From: Flaveria trinervia
Taxonomy: Eukaryota > Streptophyta > Magnoliopsida > Asterales > Asteraceae
Assembly: GCA_025506515.1 (NCBI GenBank)
Contig: CM046452.1
Coordinates: 101,772,559-101,836,558, forward strand
DNA: 64,000 nt
Direction: 5' to 3'
This document shows positions 23,745-35,925 of this stretch, in pieces (the first letter of the stretch is position 1; each line of letters starts with the position of its first letter). The translations under genes were made by a program, and so were the position numbers. Under the pieces are notes generated by a model, which saw only the letters and a list, made by a program, of their open reading frames with translations, ran no database searches and was not told where the DNA came from.

Positions 23745-24514
23745 TTAGACTCTAAGCAAATAGATGCTTAGTTCAGGAGCACCATTGCTATCAGGATTCA
23801 TCATATAGAAAGCTTCAGAATCTCTTGATCCCACAACTCTTTCGAACTTAGCCCTCATGTACATGATCTCACCTTCATGATCCACCACCCCTTCATCTTC
23901 TTCCTCATGATCACCTGTTTTTTCTGCAGGCAGTACACCAGCTCCCATTGATATCGGCTCCACAGCTTTCAACACCCTCCATTCTTTCTCTCCACACTCT
24001 CTTTTCACAGCGAAACCGCACTTTTTCCCATTGCAATATGTCCTCCAAACAGGCTCTTCCAAGATCCTTCTTGAATGACCAACTTTCTTGATCTTTTCTC
24101 CCTCTTTATCACACTCGAGTGCGATTCTCACAAGCCCAGAAGCCATTTCCTTACCAGCCCGCTGATCGGGGTCTGCAGCTCGATCAGGAACACGGGCTGG
24201 TAAGTGGGGCTTCTTTGGAACGCGAAATGGACATGGCCATTTCGAGAACCAAAAAGGGTTCCTGTGAGCCTAGAACCCAACCCGTGCATCAGGTTGGGTC
24301 GGTTCTTGCTCAGTGCTGACAGCACTGAGCGAACCCTAGCGATTGTGATCGCTTGAAGCTTCTTTTTTGTTAAGGGTGGTGGTGGTGATTCGTCGTCTTT
24401 ACCCTTTTGTGTACACGAATCGATCAACGAAGGGATTTGTTCGTGTTCTTCATCTTCGTTGCTAACTTTGTTGGACCAGTGGAAGTGTTTCTTGTCTACA
24501 GAAGTTTTTGCCAT
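23745..24514 (-). CDS. MIZU-KUSSEI1-like (DUF617) protein, with one-base frameshift
   Basis: A single-exon minus-strand gene, ATG at 24514, stop at 23745. The first frame gives an acidic, low-complexity N-terminus then the DUF617 start: VRSVLSALSKNRPN, GTLFGSRNGHVHFAFQ, VFLIELQTPISGLVRK. The second frame, from 24146, gives MASGLVRIALEC, WRTYCNGKKCGFAVKR, VEPISMGAGVLPAE, MYMRAKFERVVGSRDSEAFY and the usual family ending APELSIYLLRV. The two halves meet exactly where the family has a continuous run, and one base is missing in the TTTCC stretch at 24146-24150. Corrected length would be about 256 residues, normal for the family. Arabidopsis MIZ1 is needed for root hydrotropism; other members are less known. 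It is either a recent pseudogene or a working gene with a consensus error; I favour the latter. Confidence 0.88.
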
Positions 24515-27477
24515 TGGTTTTTTCTTGTGTGAGAGAAAGATGATAGCCGAAGGGAAAGAATATAGCTACTTAAACTAAAGAGATATGTTGTTATTTATTT
24601 ATTTTTATATTGTTATTATTGGTTTTTGATATTGGTCCCTTTCTAAAGTATTGAAATCATGCATCTTTTATAAACGGCGAATCTTGAGTAAATAATCGGG
24701 TCGGATCTTGAAAAAGATGAAGTATATTGTATAAGCAACCCCACCAATTAAGAGAGTTTGATTTTAAATTAAAGAATGCAAGAGGATACGCCCTTTAATC
24801 CCTTTCATTAGCCATAATTTTAGGTTTCTTTTTTATTTATTAAATAAGTGTAGTGATTGTTATAGTTTCTTTTATGAAAATTACCAATGAGGGAAGCTAC
24901 TATTTTATGCCATTTACACATCGAAGAGTACTGATTTGTACCGATTAGACAATTCTTTAGCTGCTTTTACACTGATTAGACAATGACACAGAAGACTACT
25001 ACTTTAAGGTTGAATAAACATTGGCGTAGAAGACTAATGCTTTTGCATAGATCAAGCATTCAGACATTAACGTAAAGGACTACTACTCTTGCAGATATTA
25101 GACAATGACATACAAGGTTACTACTATGGTGCCAATTAAATTAGTAACCAATAACATACTGATATATGTTCTAATTAACGCATGTCATAATTTGCACAGC
25201 TAATGCAAAACTTATCAAAAATCGTATATATAATGGGTATAGTCTTGTTAGACATGACGTATTTTGCCTCCTATTATATACATAAATAACCATTTCAAAA
25301 CTTTTTTTAAGACTTTTTGAAGTTAGGATTTAAGAACATACAAATTCCAAAAAAACACATATTTTGATATCATGTACTTGAAATAGAATCTCATATTCTC
25401 ATTCAATTCAACCTTTCGACCCGAAATCCTTGGTTTCCGGGTCATATCAATGGAAATATGTCCCCAAACACAACCCATAAGTCCTTTTTGGTAATTTCAC
25501 TAGAGAATAAAGTGAAGGAAACAAAGTAAATATGTAACCTCACTTTCTTGGTGGGGTTAGAGATAGAGAAACAATTGCTTGACTCACCTTTTTTTTGTGT
25601 TTTATTGACCAGAATCTCCAACACTACACCAAAGAATTACAGATTCACTCAGAGAGCAAAAAGGAACAATCTTTTTCCCGGTACAACTTTTAATGCATAC
25701 TGTACAAGTATGTTCCTAGTTCATCACAAAAAAACATCATACATGATCACTAAAATAAAACTCACTCTGGGTTCTGGTGGGTTCTGGTGGCTCAGGGCTT
25801 AGGGATCCAGCAATCCATTATTAGCTGCAAAAGGAGCACCACATGCCCTTGTTAGGTCTATTCCATGAGCAACATGTACAAATCAAAATCTATAATTGTT
25901 TTTTTTAATGTATTGTCCATATACAATCACTATTGCTTATTTTGACTGAGAGCTTAGAGATTTGTTTTTGATTGTCCGAGTAAAGATCAAGAGGTCACTT
26001 CTTCTGAAATTAATAGCACCCATGCATGATTACATATTGACTTACCTACTTTCACAACCAACACGGCTAAAACGTGTTAACACATAACTTTTAGCAAACT
26101 TATACGTCTTTTAGAAATGAACTATAACTTGTCTTGGTTCCTGTTAACTTGATTTGAAGCTACATTTTACAGTTTTTTTAATTTTTTTAGATTAGTTTCT
26201 TAAAGTTCCAAGTCATGATTTTTTGAAATTCACTTGAGTTTTATTTTAGATTTTGTCGATTTGTTTTTGTTGTTTTTATGTCTGGAATTGAAGAAAAAGA
26301 TAAAAAAGAATAAAGGAATAAAGAGTCTCTTTCTGTCACATAGTCCATTTGTAGACAGTTTTATGTCTAAGTTTCACTAGCCAATACCCTAAAACTAGGC
26401 ATTTCTAGCCTAAAATTGGCCCACATTGCAAAACATAATTTTCAGAAATTCCTAAAGTAAAGAGCTTATTACGTAATCATTTGTAATCATATGGACATAT
26501 GGTGGGTGTACTCACAAGATCCACTAATTTTATACATTTTACTTTCTATTTGTAATCCATTTTTCTAAAAATATATGATAGCATGGGTCCGTACGTTTGT
26601 CTAATATTTCATAGTTGTTTCTGTGTGCTTCTATAGAAGAGCAAAACAGTATACCTCCGTGACTCCGTGAGTGGTAACGTCAACTCACACTTGCAATCGC
26701 ATCACGTTGTTCGCGTGTTTATACATTGTGAGTTGTGAGTCTATTCATGCTCATGAGAAAAAAAACATTTTGGTAATTGAGGATTGTGAACGTTTGAAAA
26801 CGATGAATTGTATTAAAAAATTTAGTATGAATGCTACATAAATACTTATATTTTCATGGAAAAAATACAAAACCCGCTTTACTTGCAAAAGAGATCTAAA
26901 CCCAAACAATTCAAACAATCTTTTCAATACAGGTAATTAAATTGCCATACATTGATCCAAACCTATTTTCAACCCCACAATTGTCATTTGTCGGGTGCAA
27001 GTAACCCAATATCTAACAAATAGCACCCGACTTCTAACCTGATATCCAAGGAACACCACCTGACCTTTAACTTGTATCCCGGCATGGCATACAACCAGAA
27101 CTTGATACTGTCTCGAAACACAACCGATACCTTTAAAAAGGAAAAGCAAAAGGAAAGACAATATATGAAAACATGGCAAGATGATGACGGTGTTGATAAG
27201 GTTAGATGCAGATCATGTTGATGATCCAGCACCATGAAAGAAAAGATATGGTTCGATTTCTCCCAATACCGTTGTTGCATCCAACGGAAAATTATTGAAG
27301 CAGCTGTCATTCTTAGTTTTACATATGTACCAAATACTTTAGGGAAGGATTGCATAGATCAAAGTTTGAACCTACCAGTGATCGGCCAATAATTGCATAA
27401 CGGAAGATGATTTTTAAGTGATGAAACTGAATCCCTTGATAGCTTGCATCAGTTTAAAACTTTATCCCAAACATTTA
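24515..27477. other. Intergenic, no gene seen
   Basis: The first 100-200 bases are the likely leader and promoter of the MIZ1-like gene. Beyond that there are only short chance frames, for example around 25440-25800 and 26940-27350, with no family resemblance. Confidence 0.5.
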
Positions 27478-27765
27478 CGGTTTTTAAAAATTGAACTTAA
27501 AAAAACAATTTTTGAAATATTTTCTATTTTAAAAAAAGTTTTATGTTTTAGAAAAAAATATTATTTTATAAAAGTTTTGTTTATATAGAAAATAATATTA
27601 ATAAATAGATCTCTTTTTTAATTTATTAAATGTAAAAAAAGTTAAATAATATTATTAGTAATTAAGATAATTATTTAAGATGAGAGAAAGACGGAAAAAT
27701 TTTGGTGAGAATGATTATGGTGATGACGCATGACACCTCAAGTTACTTTTTTTATTAGAGTAGTA
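27478..27765 (-). mobile_element. Helitron remnant (5' part, reverse orientation)
   Basis: Runs from a A/T-rich part (TTTTATGTTTTAGAAAAAAA) through AATTTATTAAATGTAAAAAAAG and ATTAAGATAATTATTTAAGATGAGAG to TTATTAGAGTAGTAAGATAAGA. The same order of motifs appears in the reverse Helitron at 51398-53890. The 5' end (minus strand TCTTACTACTCTAATAAAA) is at about 27765; the hairpin/CTAG end is not visible, so it is truncated. It preserves the empty target site used by the Helitron at 51838. Confidence 0.6.
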
Positions 27766-27974
27766 AGATAAGATAATATATATTTAAAAATAAATGGAAA
27801 TGAACAATATATGAGGGTTATATCTAGTAATTCACATTTTTCTTAGGTGTTGTGATTTGCTTTAAGACATGCAGACTTCTTCGTTTTCCCTAGATGTTCT
27901 CGGTGATAGTCACCGGTCTTAGAGAGAGAAAGGGTGTGTGTGTTGCCGCCAGCTTGCCGGACAACCGTTGCACG

Positions 27975-28085
27975 CATCATGAATGTTGTCGGTTGCTTGG
28001 GCGTGGGGCGGTGATGAGATACCAGAATGTTGTGAGGCGGTGATGAGATACCGGAATGTTGTCGGTTGCTTGGGCGTGGCTGCCG
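27975..28085. repeat. Short direct repeats, 29-bp and 25-bp units
   Basis: GCGGTGATGAGATACC(A/G)GAATGTTGT occurs twice in tandem around 28007-28060, and ATGTTGTCGGTTGCTTGGGCGTGG occurs before and after it (about 27981 and 28055). Minus-strand translation looks proline-rich but has no family resemblance, so I do not call a gene. Confidence 0.7.
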
Positions 28086-28130
28086 ATTATGGTTAGCAGC
28101 CGTAATCAATTACTGGTTCTGAGCTCGAAT

Positions 28131-29057
28131 CTAGAGTTTCAAATTGTTTTTAATCAGTAACAATGCGCGCAACGCGTGTAGATGAAAAAACCTAGTTTGG
28201 TTTATAACTTCATAGGCATGTTATTTTAGTCTATGAGCATTATATATTTACATCATATTATAATTCCTAGCTTGTTATTAGCTGCTCGGAATGCAGCTTC
28301 GAACAATCTAACTATATTATTTAATCCAACTCCACTTTATTCTTCCGTTGGCTATATAGTAACATAAGAGACCAACAGAATTATAAAAAGTGTCATCAAG
28401 TTAGTTTTAAATCTTACTAGACCCTACCATAAGATTGAGAATCTTGCTCGTTATTTGTGAAATTAATGATAAACGTTAGCTACCAACACACTCGTTACAT
28501 ATGCGGAGGCTATACCGATAAGTTTTTTTTCACTAATGTCAATGTCACATATCCTTATTGACACGGATAATTAAACGAGTAATTTCGCATTGCATTATAT
28601 ATACGAAGTTATACCATCTCATATGATAAAATTACCAATGTCTATCATTAATGTATATTTTGAATATCATATTATCATATTTTGAAATTATGTTGACTTT
28701 ATATGATATTAACTCTTTTAAAACATGTATCAACTTGTGTCCGGAAACAATAGAAAAGTTGCAGAAACATGACAGATACCGAATCAGATTAATATAAAAT
28801 AGAAAAAGTCAACAATTCTTTCTAATTCATTTCCATTCATCAATAAATCATTTCAGCTGCAACATGCCTAACAAATAAGATGCAGCTTTGACTTTGACTA
28901 ACCCTTACTAATCAGCAAGCATATAGACACAAATTAAGAGTAGAAATTACAATGATATTCAAACAGATAGCAGTTAAACTAACCAAAGGGACTTTGTACA
29001 TGATAGTGAGGAAGGTAAGAAATCTTGACTATTTTTATGGTTTAAAGGGCTCTAAAG
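28131..29057. other. Intergenic plus Dr1 3' region
   Basis: AT-rich. The last 200 bases before 29057 are the expected 3' untranslated region of Dr1. No other feature. Confidence 0.5.
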
Positions 29058-30700
29058 TTAGCTGTTCATACTAGGTTCCCCCTCCAGAGGGTTAGGGGCA
29101 GTTGCGGTGGCAACACCGTTCATTCTAGCACGGGCTTCTGCAAACATCCTCTGCTGCTCGGCTAATGCTTCTTCTTCAGTCATCTCAGCTCCGTTTGTGC
29201 ATTTTCCACCTTTAAGTGTATCCTGTTTAATCGTTTCAGTGTTGGCATCACATTAGTCATTAGCCAAAATCAATAATATAAAAGCACTAATTAAAACTAT
29301 AGATGGTTACCGCAGTTTCAATTTTGTGTTGTTCGTATGCAGCATAAACTTCTTCTATGTAGTCCCCGAAACCAAGAACCTGAAAAAATCAATAAATCCA
29401 TTATAATGAATTGAAACATGAATAATAAATACCTTTTTTTCAAGATTATGCAAGTAATTAACAAACCTCTAATGCCTTGAGAACATGTTCTGGTGCGATT
29501 GTTCTTTTATCTTCTCTACTACAAACTTCATTCGATTCTGATGAAACGAGATTAATAAACTCTGCAAGAGGAGACAGAGGACCTTATTAGAGAACTAAAG
29601 TTTGAAACAACTATTTGTACATGTACATGTTTAAAGTATGATTCAGGTCTCACCTACACAACACTCGATTAAAAGATCTTGAGTGTCTCTTGCAACACGA
29701 ACATCTGGAGGCAACATCTCCTTGATTATTTTAGTCATTGTAGCTGCATAAAAGTACAAACTTCCATTAGCAAGAAACTGATGTTTGTATAAACAAGAAT
29801 TAAGCCAACAGAAGTAGAATAGTTCCATGACATTTGGAAACAACAACCAACAATTAGACCTAAGATTCAAGATACATGTAGACCTGCAAACAAGCAGGTA
29901 TGGTTGGGTGACTGGCCCATGTGCCCATACACAAAGTTTGCAAGGTGGGCCTGTAAAATTCAGAAATGTTATACAACCGGTCATTCATCCAGGGAACCGA
30001 TTGTAGACCATATGTAAAAAGAGGCATAGCAACACATCCTTGCTTTAAATCATCAAAACAGAGGTTAAACGAACATAACAAGTTAATACTTTACATCTTC
30101 CTTCCAAGGCATATGTAATGTGGAGGTGAACCCTTTGGGAATATGAAATTACTTAGAATATAAAATTCCCCCAAATTTGAAGTCCTTAAGGTGATCCCTT
30201 TGGCACACACAATGGTTGGGCTCATTTTCCTTTAGTTAATGAGAATAACAAGAACATGCCTAAGAATATTGATAACATGTATCTCCCTATCTATATGTGC
30301 ATCATCATCAAATGATATACTCAATTATTAATAAGATTGATACCAGTTCTGACAGGAAGATCCACAACAGCTTATTAAACAAAACTAAATTACTAAAGTC
30401 ATCAGAACAAAATGAAAGTCATCCAAACAACTGTTTACCACGTAAATAATTATTATTTAAAAAAACTCTGCAAAAGCATCTAAAAGTTCGATCTGCAGAT
30501 CCACGAGGCGCACCATATGAGATTACCACAAAAACAAAGCAAAACAGCAACTACAGCCGAAGATAAAGGCCCAATACGCATTCATAGACATAAAACATAC
30601 AATAAACAGATTATAAACACAAAAATTGAATGAAATCAACCAAACCTTTCGGTAACGAAGCATCCTCCTTCGCCTTACCAACAATATCCATAGGTTCCAT
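29058..30700 (-). CDS. DR1: Dr1 / negative cofactor 2 subunit beta (NC2-beta)
   Basis: Five coding exons on the minus strand: 30646-30700, 29654-29743, 29467-29561, 29311-29379 and 29058-29222, all with GT-AG borders and matching phases; 157 residues with no lesion. The N-terminus MEPMDIVGKAKEDASLPKA leads into a histone fold of the NF-YB/H2B type: TMTKIIKEMLPPDVRVARD, LLIECCVEFINLV, EDKRTIAPEHVLKALE, LGFGDYIEEVYAAYE. The Gln/Glu/Ala-rich tail (MTEEEALAEQQRMFAEARAR) is the conserved end of plant Dr1. The protein pairs with NC2-alpha (DRAP1) and binds TBP on promoters, blocking TFIIA/TFIIB entry and so modulating RNA polymerase II transcription in the nucleus. Length fits the family (about 159 in Arabidopsis). 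The start is fixed by the family's MDPMDIVG beginning. A 5' untranslated intron probably lies at 30711-30847. Confidence 0.95.
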
Positions 30701-31250
30701 CTTTGAATCTGCAAATTCAACAAAAAAAAACGCACGTAATCATCAGATCAAAATCAAATTCCAACAAAATCACAAATCTGAATCATCACACGAATCAAAC
30801 AACCACAGATCTAAACAATAACGAAAAATTAGGGGTCTGAAACCTCACCGTGAAGATCAAAAGCGGAAATCAACAGAACGACTTCTTCCGAACGAAATCT
30901 GAATCGGAAAACGGTGATCGGAGGCGAAACCGATGAAGCATGATGGTGCACGATATAGAGAGAGGGGGTGTCTGCAGGCGATTAGGGCAAAATTCTCCAG
31001 GGCGCGTGGGTGAATGATTCTGTAGGCGCGTGGTGTTGACTGGGTGGGGTCCAGGAGAGTTGTGCGGTTGAAAGGGGCGCGTGAGATGGGGTGAGAGTGG
31101 GTGTGAGTCATGGTGTTTGGGGTTTTATAGTTTTGATCGACATAAATGAAGTGTCGAAGGGTCGCCGTTAATGAACGGGTGGTGGTTGATGATCGGTGAG
31201 ACCGTGAGAGCGATATAAGGAGCGATGCGAGTGGATCCGCTGACACTCAT
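30701..31250 (-). promoter_or_regulatory. Dr1 5' untranslated exon, intron and promoter region
   Basis: On the minus strand a donor CACGGTGAGG (about 30848) and acceptor TTTGCAG (about 30711) would remove a 5' untranslated intron just before the ATG. The segment 30850-31250 is more GC-rich than its surroundings and reads as leader and promoter. A long open minus-strand stretch here (30857-31246) has no family resemblance and I take it as chance. Confidence 0.5.
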
Positions 31251-32353
31251 GATTTTACGGATCATGGGTTGTTGAGAAATGGGCTCTGAGTTTTGTGGAT
31301 TATGAGCCCAAATTGTAGAAAAGGGTAGACTAAAACCATTTTAGGCCCAAACTGCTTTGGATAAAAAACTCGGTTTGTGTTCGGTATTAAATAAGGGTAA
31401 ATCCAATGGCGATAAGTATAAATATCAAAGGCTTATAGCTTAATGGTATCGATGGTAGCACTCTTAAATGAAAAGAGGTCAAGTGTTGTCATGAACATAT
31501 GATGTAAATTTAGGTGTAGTTTAGGGTGTGAATTTTTTGTTGAGAGAAAATTCTCTATGATAGGTCCAGCCCCTCAACTTTAAATGACCACGCCTCTAGT
31601 TTTCTTTTGCTAGCTCTCCATGAATGTAGTCCTGGCACTTTCCAAAATGAACCGAACAACTTAAAAGTTCACAACCCAGAAACTAGACACACTCTTAACT
31701 AGTTTTTACCATAGAATTGTTTAGATTGTATATTTTCACTCATCTTATTCATCTCACAAGCGATGTGTCACGAAAATCTAAATTGTCAAAATATCATCAA
31801 AATGTTCTTTTTTTTATTAGTTTTTCGTCATAAGAACTTGCTCATATGGGTTTCTTTCCCAAGGTTGTTTGGATTTGTCTTGCAAACTTTTTCATTATCG
31901 AATAAAATAATATAAAACAACAAAATTGTTAATTACTTTTGTTGCTTATTTATATGATTTTTTTTAATTTGTATGCTTGGTAATATATATTACAATCCTG
32001 TTAACTTGTTATAGTTTTCTATTTTCTTGATTGTTTGTAGCTTTGTCATTATTAAATAAAAAAATAACAAAATCAAAATCTTACAACTCCACCTCACGCC
32101 AATTTACAATATAACATGTTTTTTTAACCCTGAGGACTCATTAACAGATATATCACGGACCCATCAATGTTAAATCAATAACATCAGTTAAAACGTGATC
32201 ATTACTATATCTTTTAAGATCTTTCGAAAAAGGAAAGAAAAACAACTAATATAACATATATTGATCCCGAGAAATGTCTTGGATTTGCAATCACTATAAG
32301 ATTAATTCACGTTTAACTTTCGTATACATCCCCTCATATATAAAAGAAAGTCA
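31251..32353. other. Intergenic between Dr1 and the CML gene
   Basis: AT-rich from 31400. No supported feature; it contains the far promoter of Dr1 and the 3' region of the minus-strand CML gene. Confidence 0.5.
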
Positions 32354-32835
32354 TTACAATGAGATCCCAAGTGAATCTGCAGCCGATCGAGCCATTATCC
32401 TTGAAACTCCTTAAAACTAATGACACCATCTCCATCCGTATCAGCGTCTCGAACCATTTCAGATAGCTCACGGTACGTCAACGGCTGACCCATTTTCGTC
32501 ATCGATTTCGCCAACTCAGCCGGCGTGATGAACCCACTTCCGTCCCTATCAAACGATCGAAAAATCTCCAGCAGCTGATTCTGATTGATCAAGATCTCCT
32601 CCGTCATCATCTGTGACGACATCAAATTCACCAATTCGTCAAACTCCACCGTCCCGCTGCCGTCGGAATCCATGTTGTTGAAGAGATTGTTGATCTGTTC
32701 GCCGGAGGGTTTCAGGCCGAGAGACCGAAGGAGGGCCGCCACCTCCAGGTGGGTCAGCGACCCGTCTTTGTCGAGATCGAATCGGGTGAATATGTCTTGG
32801 AGTTGTTTTAGTTGGTCCTCCGGCAACCGTGACAT
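32354..32835 (-). CDS. Calmodulin-like calcium-binding protein (CML15-18 type), frameshift near the C-terminus
   Basis: An intronless minus-strand gene, ATG at 32835. Four complete EF-hand loops are visible: DLDKDGSLTHLE (residues 20-31), DSDGSGTVEFDE (56-67), DRDGSGFITPAE (96-107) and DTDGDGVISFKE (132-143), each with acidic residues at loop positions 1, 3 and 12. It should act as a calcium sensor in cytosol or nucleus. The uninterrupted frame stops at 32395 after FKEFQG, but the next frame continues with RIMARSAADSLGISL and stops at 32354-32356, which is the normal end of this CML group. One base is missing in the AAA run at 32404-32406. Corrected length is about 160 residues, standard for the group. 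All calcium loops lie before the shift, so even a truly frameshifted product could bind calcium. Confidence 0.9.
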
Positions 32836-33290
32836 GATGGTGAACGATGGTGATGCGGTTGATCTCTTAAGGGTTTGTGATGAAAATGGTATGATTAGAT
32901 GGATGGATGGATGGTGGTGGTGGTGGTGTAACGGTGGCGATAGAGGGCGGTGGGTGGTGGTTGATGTGGGTCGTAAAGGGAATGATGCATGAGGTATGCA
33001 TGCATATATTCAAGGAGAATTATAAGGTGGATGATGACCGTTGAATAAACTTAATGGTTGATACAATGAGGATAGATTTGTGATTTGTCAATCATTCACA
33101 AAGGCTCCAACATAATTTTAGTCATAAACTACGATATACCAAAGTCACATACCAAACAAACCAAACATCAAGTACATAATTTAAAACATAAACAAGCAAC
33201 CAAATTAAAGGAAATAAATCTAAAACATAACTTAAAACTTCGAACGTAAACATAAACTAACAGCCCTTCTGCTATGCCCCTTTAATTACT
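32836..33290. other. CML promoter / tetraspanin 3' region
   Basis: Between the CML start and the tetraspanin stop. 32890-32970 has GGTGG/GATGG simple repeats. No gene. Confidence 0.5.
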
Positions 33291-34160
33291 TCAGATATGG
33301 CACGGTTGCGGTATCGCGTTATTGTTCCTGATAGCACAGCAACTTATCGAGTAGATCACGATGACGAAAACAAGAATACTAAAGTTCAGCATCGCAAATT
33401 TCCTCCACAAATGCCTCATGTTATTCAACACCCCAACCTTACACGACCCGCAATCGTAACACAGCTTCTTCTGGTTGTTGCTCCAAGTCTCGCAGTCCGA
33501 GTCATCCGACTCAGGGCCCGACTTCGGTGCCACCCAATACGTCGCGTTCACAAACAAGTAACCACAGTTTCGCGGTGGCCTACAGCAACCAGACTGCACA
33601 ATGTACATAAATTAGTGAAATGAATTGAAGCAACTAATAATATGTTATGATCATTACCTCAAGTGGGTTCAGATTAATCTTGTAGAAGTCATCGGACCGC
33701 TTCGCTCGAGCCATAGCCAAACACACACGCGAATCAATCAAACAACTCTTGATATTCGCCCAATTCTTCTCGGTCACAACATGCTTCTGCAACCACTTGG
33801 AGTAATCCCTAAACCGATACTCCTTAAACCCGCGGTTCGACACCGCTTTCCCGATGCGCTTATTCGTCACCACCAGAGCAAAGATGGCGAACGCCAGTAA
33901 CCCTACGATCATAACAAACAAGACGGCGGAGTAGATATAGAGCATGGCGTTGATCCGGAAGCAGGCGCCAACGATACCGATGACCGCAAGCACCACGAGG
34001 AATATTCCGGTGAACAAGTAGGGTTTGGCGAAGGTCTTTTCGCATAGGGTGGCTCCGCCGGGGTGGGCGGAGGTCCATACGCCGCCGCTGATGAGGATGA
34101 CGCCTAAGAGTAAAGTCAACATGTTGAGGACTGTGGTCAAATGTTGCTTGCTTTCGCCAT
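33291..34160 (-). CDS. Tetraspanin, two exons, frameshift just after the start
   Basis: Exon 1 is 33658-34160 and exon 2 33291-33593, with a 64-bp GT-AG intron at the conserved plant position (after PLE, before SGCC). Four membrane segments are visible: the first around LNMLTLLLGVILISGGVW, the second YLFTGIFLVVLAVIGIVGA, the third MLYIYSAVLFVMIVGLLAF, the fourth MLNFSILVFVIVIYSI. The large outer loop has the plant GCC signature (SGCCRPPRNCGY) and further cysteines. The family start (MAKASNN-like) is at 34158-34160, but one base is missing at about 34139-34145, so the long frame begins only at an internal Met (34140). Corrected length is about 268 residues, normal for plant tetraspanins. They organise membrane microdomains in plasma membrane and exosomes. 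A TATA box lies 81-90 bp upstream. Confidence 0.92.
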
Positions 34161-34240
34161 TGTTGTGAGAACCTAGGGTTTGATGTGATCTGTGTGGAGT
34201 GTGAAAACGAAGGTGAAGATGAAATGGGGGGAAACTTGTG

Positions 34241-34250
34241 ATTTATAAAA
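34241..34250 (-). promoter_or_regulatory. TATA box of the tetraspanin gene
   Basis: The minus strand reads TTTTATAAAT about 80 bases before the ATG at 34160, supporting that upstream ATG as the real start. Confidence 0.5.
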
Positions 34251-35925
34251 AACGGTTGGGGAAACTTGTGTTTTTGTGTGGTTTTGGCCCCTGGGGTTTG
34301 GGGTAATTACGTGTGATGCCACTGTGTAATAAAATGGGTGCTTGCCACGTCATCGTGTTTGTGGTGTGAGATTACGAAACTGCCATTGCAGTTATTGTTA
34401 GCGGAGGACGTGGGTGCTAGATTTTGTGGCATGTTTTCTGGTAAGTTGAGGTTAGTTTTTTGTTGTTTATTTTTGTTTTTCAATGATTATTTAGAATTTA
34501 TATAATAATTATAATTACTTTCGAGAAGTTACATAAAAGGGCTAATTGCTTAATACTTAAAATATACCCGTATAACCTCTTCATATAAGTATCTATTATT
34601 TTCAAGTTTAATATGTTTTTATAAGCATTTGAGTCTTGTTATGAATAAATGTGTGTGTATGTTCTTAACGTTTAAAAAAGTTTACTTGAGGTAAGTCTCA
34701 GTGTGTATTTACTTTTGCTTTGAGAATTTAGAAAAATAATAATAATATACTATGTATGTCGAGTTCTTACCAACTAGTTTTTTATATTTTATAAAATATG
34801 GTCGTAAAAAATGGTGTTTAGAGGATATAAGATGTTCATGACCAACATCATTGTCAACTAAACTAATTTAAGAAAGTTGATGATAATTTGTAACGATTAA
34901 TAGTGGTATAACCTTTTATGATGGTGTTTTGTGGGCTTTAGATTTATATTTGTTACAACATTATTTACTCATAACTATTAAATATGTATAGGTCGAGTAG
35001 ACAAAGCCTTTCTAGTTTCTTCTGTTACAAAATAGCTAAATGAAATAACAAAATTAACCACATAATGCATCCATTTAGCTGACGTTCGCTAGATATGCAT
35101 CCAATGTTCCAAAAATAGATAACATTTATATGCTGTTATACAAATAATAAAAATAAAAAGATAACCTTTATACAACTCAAGTATTTGTCATAAGGGTCAT
35201 GTCAATCAGTTCAAGATCATACACCTTTTAAAACAACCAAATAAATATTGGTTATGAAGGACTATCATCGGGTTTATACGTGCTTCTTAAAAAATTGACA
35301 TAAATTTTATGGACACCCGATTTAAAGGGCAAACACTTTGATCAAACATGTCTAATAAAACTTATGGATCAAAACTGTAATGTGAGTAATAAGTCAAAAT
35401 TTTCTTTAATATGTTGGAAGTTGGATTTTCTATAAGCATTCAAATTATGTTACATGTAGAATTTTGCTTATAATATCTGACTTTAGATAATAAAAATATC
35501 AAAAAACTGGCCTTATTACCCTAAATTACATTATTGAAAATTTCTAAAGATTATATTTACCAGATTTTCAACCATGTTCACTTTAATATTTCAATAGAAA
35601 CTTGTTTTTCTTATAAGCACTCGGCTTCTATTACACTAAACTTTTATAGTGGTTTCTTCACTTTTTGTGTACACGGGTATGTTTTTACCTAGGTTTTATT
35701 TTCAACCATTGGTATATTTACTCATGATACTTCAGTCACTATCCTTTTCATTACATATTTTCCTTCTGTGGATTGATATTTGGATAAGTTCTTTCTCTAG
35801 TAATGTATAAGGGTATATTACAAAACTCCAACCATATATAATATATTTCTTATAAAAACTCAAACCTTTATTATGGTTGATCACTCAACCTTATTCAGTA
35901 GTAATATAGTGCAATATATGATAAT
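34251..35925. other. Intergenic, no gene seen
   Basis: Promoter of the tetraspanin at the left, then AT-rich sequence with no open frame of note and no transposon ends I can define. Confidence 0.5.

Noticed and set aside
27843..28109. 88-codon minus-strand Pro/His-rich frame
   Set aside because: Caused by the short tandem repeats in that segment.
30857..31246. 129-codon minus-strand frame upstream of Dr1
   Set aside because: It overlaps the likely leader and promoter of Dr1, has Ser/Thr/Arg-rich low-complexity content and no domain.
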